Positions 54,703 to 64,000 of a stretch of DNA of 64,000 nucleotides are shown here, piece after piece. The stretch lies in contig CM067319.1 in the NCBI GenBank assembly GCA_034231615.1, positions 8,852,391 to 8,916,390 of the forward strand, given 5' to 3'. Numbering within the stretch: the first letter of the stretch is position 1; each line of letters starts with the position of its first letter. The notes beneath the pieces are model-generated. The model was not told the DNA's origin. It ran no database searches and was given only the letters and a program-made list of their open reading frames with translations. This stretch comes from Meghimatium bilineatum (taxonomy: Eukaryota; Mollusca; Gastropoda; Stylommatophora; Philomycidae). The translations under genes and the position numbers were made by a program.

Positions 54703-54799
54703 TATTTCATTAATATATTTTTTGATTATAAACCAGCATTACTAAACATAAGATGCCTTCCCATAAGTGCTTCGTCTACTGTTCCCTCAGTCATTTTAG

Positions 54800-55110
54800 C
54801 ATATGCTCATATCCCATTATAACAACTTGATCAAGACTGATAAAATATTTGTGTAATAACAGGAATTTATTTGTATAAATTATAAAGAATAAATACTGCA
54901 CAATCTGGGATTTTGAAAGATGTTGCTAAATAAAGGAAAAGTTGTTATAAAAGCATGCTTCATAGAGGAATCCCACTTGGTTATAAAAGGTTGCACCAGA
55001 GAGGGATTGAACTTTGTTATAAAAGGTTGCATTATAGAGGGGTCCCACTTGGTTTTTAAAGGATCGTTATCAATGGATTCCAATTATAAAAATAATGCGT
55101 TATAGAAGGA
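54800..55110 (+). mobile_element. MITE copy with repeated right terminus, abutting the big satellite
   Basis: CATATCCCATTATAACAACT, TGATCAAGACTGATAAAAT, then four or five imperfect copies of a right-end unit (GTTATAAAAGGTTGCA plus AGAGGGATCC-type, period about 37 bp, 54945-55100). The last copy ends GTTATAGAAGGA at about 55109, and the 32-bp satellite starts within the next bases. Confidence 0.7.
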
Positions 55111-58100
55111 TGATGATGGCATATGCCAGACTGTGACTAGGATGATGATGACATATGTCAGACTGTGACTAGGATGATGATGACATATGCCAGGCTGTGA
55201 CTAGGATGATGATGACATATGTCAGACTGTGACTAGGATGATGATGACATATGCCAGGCTGTGACTAGGATGATGATGACATATGCCAGGCTGTGACTAG
55301 GATGATGATGACATATGTCAGACTGTGACTAGGATGATGATGACATATGTCAGACTGTGACTAGGATGATGATGACATATGCCAGGCTGTGACTAGGATG
55401 ATGATGACATATGCCAGGCTGTGACTAGGATGATGATGACATATGTCAGACTGTGACTAGGATGATGATGACATATGTCAGACTGTGACTAGGATGATGA
55501 TGACATATGTCAGACTGTGACTAGGATGATGCTGACATATGTCAGACTGTGACTAGGATGATGCTGACATATGTCAGACTGTGACTAGGATGATGATGAC
55601 ATATGTCAGACTGTGACTAGGATGATGCTGACATATGTCAGACTGTGACTAGGATGATGATGACATATGCCAGGCTGTGACTAGGATGATGATGACATAT
55701 GTCAGACTGTGACTAGGATGATGATGACATATGTCAGACTGTGACTAGGATGATGCTGACATATGTCAGGCTGTGACTAGGATGATGATGACATGTCAGA
55801 CTGTGACTAGGATGATGATGACATGCCAGGCTGTGACTAGGATGATGATGACATATGTCAGACTGTGACTAGGATGATGCTGACATGCCAGGCTGTGACT
55901 AGGATGATGATGACATATGTCAGACTGTGACTAGGATGATGCTGACATATGTCAGACTGTGACTAGGATGATGCTGACATGCCAGGCTGTGACTAGGATG
56001 ATGATGACATATGCCAGGCTGTGACTAGGATGATGATGACATATGTCAGACTGTGACTAGGATGATGCTGACATATGTCAGACTGTGACTAGGATGATGC
56101 TGACATATGTCAGACTGTGACTAGGATGATGATGACATATGTCAGACTGTGACTAGGATGATGATGACATATGTCAGACTGTGACTAGGATGATGCTGAC
56201 ATATGTCAGACTGTGACTAGGATGATGCTGACATGCCAGGCTGTGACTAGGATGATGATGACATATGCCAGGCTGTGACTAGGATGATGATGACATATGT
56301 CAGACTGTGACTAGGATGATGCTGACATATGTCAGACTGTGACTAGGATGATGCTGACATATGTCAGACTGTGACTAGGATGATGATGACATATGTCAGA
56401 CTGTGACTAGGATGATGATGACATATGTCAGACTGTGACTAGGATGATGCTGACATGCCAGGCTGTGACTAGGATGATGATGACATATGCCAGGCTGTGA
56501 CTAGGATGATGATGACATATGCCAGGCTGTGACTAGGATGATGATGACATATGCCAGGCTGGGACTAGGATGATGATGACATATGTCAGACTGTGACTAG
56601 GATGATGCTGACATTCCAGACTGACTAGGATGATGATGACATATGCCAGGCTGTGACTAGGATGATGATGACATATGCCAGGCTGTGACTAGGATGATGA
56701 TGACATATGCCAGGCTGTGACTAGGATGATGATGACATATGTCAGACTGTGACTAGGATGATGCTGACATATGTCAGACTGTGACTAGGATGATGCTGAC
56801 ATATGTCAGACTGTGAATAGGATGATGATGACATATGTCAGACTGTGACTAGGATGATGATGACATATGTCAGACTGTGACTAGGATGATGCTGACATGC
56901 CAGGCTGTGACTAGGATGATGATGACATATGTCAGACTGTGACTAGGATGATGCTGACATATGTCAGACTGTGACTAGGATGATGCTGACATGCCAGGCT
57001 GTGACTAGGATGATGATGACATATGCCAGGCTGTGACTAGGATGATGATGACATATGTCAGACTGTGACTAGGATGATGCTGACATATGTCAGACTGTGA
57101 CTAGGATGATGCTGACATATGTCAGACTGTGACTAGGATGATGATGACATATGTCAGACTGTGACTAGGATGATGATGACATATGTCAGACTGTGACTAG
57201 GATGATGCTAACATATGTCAGACTGTGACTAGGATGATGATGACATATGTCAGACTGTGACTAGGATGATGCTGACATATGCCAGGCTGTGACTAGGATG
57301 ATGCTGACATATGCCAGGCTGTGACTAGGATGATGATGACATATGTCAGACTGTGACTAGGATGATGCTGACATATGCCAGGCTGTGACTAGGATGATGC
57401 TGACATATGCCAGGCTGTGACTAGGATGATGATGACATATGCCAGGCTGTGACTAGGATGATGCTGACATATGCCAGGCTGTGACTAGGATGATGATGAC
57501 ATATGTCAGACTGTGACTAGGATGATGATGACATATGCCAGACTGTGACTAGGATGATGATGACATATGTCAGACTGTGACTAGGATGATGATGACATAT
57601 GTCAGACTGTGACTAGGATGATGCTGACATATGTCAGACTGTGACTAGGATGATGCTGACATGCCAGGCTGTGACTAGGATGATGATGACATGTCAGACT
57701 GTGACTAGGATGATGATGACATGCCAGGCTGTGACTAGGATGATGATGACATATGTCAGACTGACTAGGATGATGCTGACATGCCAGGCTGTGACTAGGA
57801 TGATGATGACATATGTCAGACTGTGACTAGGATGATGCTGACATATGTCAGACTGTGACTAGGATGATGCTGACATGCCAGGCTGTGACTAGGATGATGA
57901 TGACATATGCCAGGCTGTGACTAGGATGATGATGACATATGTCAGACTGTGACTAGGATGATGCTGACATATGTCAGACTGTGACTAGGATGATGCTGAC
58001 ATATGTCAGACTGTGACTAGGATGATGATGACATATGTCAGACTGTGACTAGGATGATGATGACATATGTCAGACTGTGACTAGGATGATGCTGACATAT

Positions 58101-61100
58101 GTCAGACTGTGACTAGGATGATGCTGACATGCCAGGCTGTGACTAGGATGATGATGACATATGCCAGGCTGTGACTAGGATGATGATGACATATGTCAGA
58201 CTGTGACTAGGATGATGCTGACATATGTCAGACTGTGACTAGGATGATGCTGACATATGTCAGACTGTGACTAGGATGATGATGACATATGTCAGACTGT
58301 GACTAGGATGATGCTGACATGCCAGGCTGTGACTAGGATGATGATGACATATGCCAGGCTGTGACTAGGATGATGATGACATTTGCCAGGCTGTGACTAG
58401 GATGATGATGACATATGCCAGGCTGGGACTAGGATGATGATGACATATGTCAGACTGTGACTAGGATGATGCTGACATTCCAGACTGTGACTAGGATGAT
58501 GATGACATATGCCAGGCTGTGACTAGGATGATGATGACATATGCCAGGCTGTGACTAGGATGATGATGACATATGCCAGGCTGTGACTAGGATGATGATG
58601 ACATATGTCAGACTGTGACTAGGATGATGCTGACATATGTCAGACTGTGACTAGGATGATGCTGACATATGTCAGACTGTGAATAGGATGATGATGACAT
58701 ATGTCAGACTGTGACTAGGATGATGATGACATATGTCAGACTGTGACTAGGATGATGCTGACATGCCAGGCTGTGACTAGGATGATGATGACATATGTCA
58801 GACTGTGACTAGGATGATGCTGACATATGTCAGACTGTGACTAGGATGATGCTGACATGCCAGGCTGTGACTAGGATGATGATGACATATGCCAGGCTGT
58901 GACTAGGATGATGATGACATATGTCAGACTGTGACTAGGATGATGCTGACATATGTCAGACTGTGACTAGGATGATGCTGACATATGTCAGACTGTGACT
59001 AGGATGATGATGACATATGTCAGACTGTGACTAGGATGATGATGACATATGTCAGACTGTGACTAGGATGATGCTAACATATGTCAGACTGTGACTAGGA
59101 TGATGATGACATATGTCAGACTGTGACTAGGATGATGCTGACATATGCCAGGCTGTGACTAGGATGATGCTGACATATGCCAGGCTGTGACTAGGATGAT
59201 GATGACATATGTCAGACTGTGACTAGGATGATGCTGACATATGCCAGGCTGTGACTAGGATGATGCTGACATATGCCAGGCTGTGACTAGGATGATGATG
59301 ACATATGCCAGGCTGTGACTAGGATGATGCTGACATATGCCAGGCTGTGACTAGGATGATGATGACATATGTCAGACTGTGACTAGGATGATGATGACAT
59401 ATGCCAGACTGTGACTAGGATGATGATGACATATGTCAGACTGTGACTAGGATGATGCTGACATATGTCAGGCTGTGACTAGGATGATGATGACATGTCA
59501 GACTGTGACTAGGATGATGATGACATGCCAGGCTGTGACTAGGATGATGATGACATATGTCAGACTGTGACTAGGATGATGCTGACATGCCAGGCTGTGA
59601 CTAGGATGATGATGACATATGTCAGACTGTGACTAGGATGATGCTGACATATGTCAGACTGTGACTAGGATGATGCTGACATGCCAGGCTGTGACTAGGA
59701 TGATGATGACATATGCCAGGCTGTGACTAGGATGATGATGACATATGTCAGACTGTGACTAGGATGATGCTGACATATGTCAGACTGTGACTAGGATGAT
59801 GCTGACATATGTCAGACTGTGACTAGGATGATGATGACATATGTCAGACTGTGACTAGGATGATGATGACATATGTCAGACTGTGACTAGGATGATGCTG
59901 ACATATGTCAGACTGTGACTAGGATGATGCTGACATGCCAGGCTGTGACTAGGATGATGATGACATATGCCAGGCTGTGACTAGGATGATGATGACATAT
60001 GTCAGACTGTGACTAGGATGATGCTGACATATGTCAGACTGTGACTAGGATGATGCTGACATATGTCAGACTGTGACTAGGATGATGATGACATATGTCA
60101 GACTGTGACTAGGATGATGATGACATATGTCAGACTGTGACTAGGATGATGCTGACATGCCAGGCTGTGACTAGGATGATGATGACATATGCCAGGCTGT
60201 GACTAGGATGATGATGACATATGCCAGGCTGTGACTAGGATGATGATGACATATGCCAGGCTGGGACTAGGATGATGATGACATATGTCAGACTGTGACT
60301 AGGATGATGCTGACATTCCAGACTGTGACTAGGATGATGATGACATATGCCAGGCTGTGACTAGGATGATGATGACATATGCCAGGCTGTGACTAGGATG
60401 ATGATGACATATGCCAGGCTGTGACTAGGATGATGATGACATATGTCAGACTGTGACTAGGATGATGCTGACATATGTCAGACTGTGACTAGGATGATGC
60501 TGACATATGTCAGACTGTGAATAGGATGATGATGACATATGTCAGACTGTGACTAGGATGATGATGACATATGTCAGACTGTGACTAGGATGATGCTGAC
60601 ATGCCAGGCTGTGACTAGGATGATGATGACATATGTCAGACTGTGACTAGGATGATGCTGACATATGTCAGACTGTGACTAGGATGATGCTGACATGCCA
60701 GGCTGTGACTAGGATGATGATGACATATGCCAGGCTGTGACTAGGATGATGATGACATATGTCAGACTGTGACTAGGATGATGCTGACATATGTCAGACT
60801 GTGACTAGGATGATGATGACATATGCCAGGCTGTGACTAGGATGATGATGACATATGTCAGACTGTGACTAGGATGATGATGACATATGCCAGGCTGTGA
60901 CTAGGATGATGATGACATATGTCAGACTGTGACTAGGATGATGATGACATATGTCAGACTGTGACTAGGATGATGCTGACATATGCCAGGCTGTGACTAG
61001 GATGATGCTGACATATGCCAGGCTGTGACTAGGATGATGATGACATATGTCAGACTGTGACTAGGATGATGCTGACATATGCCAGGCTGTGACTAGGATG

Positions 61101-63746
61101 ATGCTGACATATGCCAGGCTGTGACTAGGATGATGATGACATATGCCAGGCTGTGACTAGGATGATGCTGACATATGCCAGGCTGTGACTAGGATGATGA
61201 TGACATATGTCAGACTGTGACTAGGATGATGATGACATATGCCAGACTGTGACTAGGATGATGATGACATATGCCAGGCTGTGACTAGGATGATGATGAC
61301 ATATGTCAGACTGTGACTAGGATGATGATGACATATGCCAGGCTGTGACTAGGATGATGATGACATATGTCAGACTGTGACTAGGATGATGATGACATAT
61401 GTCAGACTGTGACTAGGATGATGATGACATATGCCAGGCTGTGACTAGGATGATGATGACATATGTCAGACTGTGACTAGGATGATGCTGACATATGTCA
61501 GACTGTGACTAGGATGATGATGACATATGCCAGGCTGTGACTAGGATGATGATGACATATGTCAGACTGTGACTAGGATGATGCTGACATATGTCAGACT
61601 GTGACTAGGATGATGATGACATATGTCAGACTGACTAGGATGATGATGACATATGCCAGACTGTGACTAGGATGATGATGACATATGCCAGGCTGTGACT
61701 AGGATGATGATGACATATGTCAGACTGTGACTAGGATGATGATGACATATGTCAGACTGTGACTAGGATGATGATGACATATGTCAGACTGTGACTAGGA
61801 TGATGATGACATATGTCAGACTGTGACTAGGATGATGATGACATATGTCAGGCTGTGACTAGGATGATGATGACATATGTCAGACTGTGACTAGGATGAT
61901 GATGACATATGTCAGACTGTGACTAGGATGATGATGACATATGTCAGACTGTGACTAGGATGATGCTGACATGCCAGGCTGTGACTAGGATGATGATGAC
62001 ATATGCCAGGCTGTGACTAGGATGATGATGACATATGCCAGGCTGTGACTAGGATGATGATGACATATGCCAGGCTGGGACTAGGATGATGATGACATAT
62101 GTCAGACTGTGACTAGGATGATGCTGACATTCCAGACTGTGACTAGGATGATGATGACATATGCCAGGCTGTGACTAGGATGATGATGACATATGCCAGG
62201 CTGTGACTAGGATGATGATGACATATGCCAGGCTGTGACTAGGATGATGATGACATATGTCAGACTGTGACTAGGATGATGCTGACATATGTCAGACTGT
62301 GACTAGGATGATGCTGACATATGTCAGACTGTGAATAGGATGATGATGACATATGTCAGACTGTGACTAGGATGATGATGACATATGTCAGACTGTGACT
62401 AGGATGATGCTGACATGCCAGGCTGTGACTAGGATGATGATGACATATGTCAGACTGTGACTAGGATGATGCTGACATATGTCAGACTGTGACTAGGATG
62501 ATGCTGACATGCCAGGCTGTGACTAGGATGATGATGACATATGCCAGGCTGTGACTAGGATGATGATGACATATGTCAGACTGTGACTAGGATGATGCTG
62601 ACATATGTCAGACTGTGACTAGGATGATGATGACATATGCCAGGCTGTGACTAGGATGATGATGACATATGTCAGACTGTGACTAGGATGATGATGACAT
62701 ATGCCAGGCTGTGACTAGGATGATGATGACATATGTCAGACTGTGACTAGGATGATGATGACATATGTCAGACTGTGACTAGGATGATGCTGACATATGC
62801 CAGGCTGTGACTAGGATGATGCTGACATATGCCAGGCTGTGACTAGGATGATGATGACATATGTCAGACTGTGACTAGGATGATGCTGACATATGCCAGG
62901 CTGTGACTAGGATGATGCTGACATATGCCAGGCTGTGACTAGGATGATGATGACATATGCCAGGCTGTGACTAGGATGATGCTGACATATGCCAGGCTGT
63001 GACTAGGATGATGATGACATATGTCAGACTGTGACTAGGATGATGATGACATATGCCAGACTGTGACTAGGATGATGATGACATATGCCAGGCTGTGACT
63101 AGGATGATGATGACATATGTCAGACTGTGACTAGGATGATGATGACATATGCCAGGCTGTGACTAGGATGATGATGACATATGTCAGACTGTGACTAGGA
63201 TGATGATGACATATGTCAGACTGTGACTAGGATGATGATGACATATGCCAGGCTGTGACTAGGATGATGATGACATATGTCAGACTGTGACTAGGATGAT
63301 GCTGACATATGTCAGACTGTGACTAGGATGATGATGACATATGCCAGGCTGTGACTAGGATGATGATGACATATGTCAGACTGTGACTAGGATGATGCTG
63401 ACATATGTCAGACTGTGACTAGGATGATGATGACATATGTCAGACTGACTAGGATGATGATGACATATGCCAGACTGTGACTAGGATGATGATGACATAT
63501 GCCAGGCTGTGACTAGGATGATGATGACATATGTCAGACTGTGACTAGGATGATGATGACATATGTCAGACTGTGACTAGGATGATGATGACATATGTCA
63601 GACTGTGACTAGGATGATGATGACATATGTCAGACTGTGACTAGGATGATGATGACATATGTCAGGCTGTGACTAGGATGATGATGACATATGTCAGACT
63701 GTGACTAGGATGATGATGACATATGTCAGACTGTGACTAGGATGAA
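55106..63746 (+). repeat. 32-bp satellite array, about 270 monomers (8.6 kb)
   Basis: The monomer is GATGATGATGACATATGTCA plus GACTGTGACTAG. Variants are ATGATGAC/ATGCTGAC, CATATGTCAGAC/CATATGCCAGGC, and a 30-bp form lacking AT (GACATGCCAGG). The centre TGACATATGTCA is a perfect 12-bp palindrome. Rare marker variants recur at fixed spacing, showing a higher-order repeat of about 1.81-1.86 kb (see findings). The array starts at the end of a MITE and decays at 63740-63790. No gene is inside; short open frames there are artefacts. Confidence 0.98.
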
Positions 63747-64000
63747 GCCTGCTGTATGTTAGACTGTGACAAGGATGATGATAGTTGATAGATGAGTTAT
63801 GACTAGAGCTCAATTTTGTTTAATATATGGACTATTAGATATTAATGCGTAGATAACCAACCAATAGAAATACAGAAATGTATTTCAGTTGCGACTTGAA
63901 ACTTTACCCAAATGCTTGTATTACAATTTTATTATGCAGTCCCCCACCCAACGTTCCTTCCTCGTGTGTATCTACGGTTCCAATCATGTCTATTTCAATC
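63747..64000. other. Right flank of the satellite
   Basis: One decayed monomer (GTTAGACTGTGACAAGGATG) and then non-repetitive AT-rich sequence to the window end. Confidence 0.6.

Noticed and set aside
55106-63746. CRISPR-like regular array
   Set aside because: The repeats are directly adjacent with no unique spacers, and the context is a eukaryotic genome.

Overview
This is AT-rich metazoan nuclear DNA. There are no operons or dense genes. It holds one split protein-coding gene plus a very large load of retrotransposon debris, SINEs, MITEs and tandem repeats. The gene and the repeat types suggest an invertebrate, probably a mollusc; that taxon call is inference. No rRNA gene, true tRNA gene or CRISPR array was seen.

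The only cellular gene recognised is the 3' part of a plus-strand ArfGAP2/ArfGAP3-type gene (Arf GTPase-activating protein of the COPI coat). Two exons are secure: 10849-10981 and 14339-14557. They carry two ISS-type repeats and the C-terminal amphipathic segment. A probable upstream acidic exon lies at 1352-1411 and matches exon 10849 in splice phase. A tiny terminal exon at 39630-39644 encodes only D-R-Y-G-stop, which matches the usual end of the family. The last intron is therefore about 25 kb. The catalytic zinc-finger exons must lie upstream of the window.

Layout: 1-10.8 kb has LINE 3' ends, a 50-bp perfect inverted repeat around an (AT)n tract, and 25-45 bp minisatellites. 10.8-14.6 kb has ArfGAP exons with a 1.5-kb, 30-bp array derived from a LINE 3' end. 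15.0-19.4 kb is a 35-36 bp array. 19.4-39.6 kb is intronic LINE/SINE debris with several arrays. 39.6-41.1 kb is the last exon and a 3' UTR containing a 40-bp minisatellite. 41-55 kb is SINEs, MITEs and small arrays. 55.1-63.75 kb is an 8.6-kb, 32-bp satellite with a higher-order period of about 1.81-1.86 kb.

The recurring theme is that tandem arrays arise from, or sit exactly at, the ends of transposable elements: a LINE 3' end (11.7-13.3 kb), SINE bodies (28.1-28.7 and 20.6-21.5 kb) and MITEs (52.3-52.6 kb, and probably the start of the 55-kb satellite). At least three retrotransposon types are visible. The first is an RNase H-bearing LINE with a GAA-rich tail. The second is a LINE with degenerate reverse transcriptase and TTA-rich tails. 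The third is a possible Penelope-like family, seen only as decayed hammerhead-ribozyme-like motifs. The most abundant SINE shares its 3' tail with the first LINE, which suggests that LINE mobilised it.
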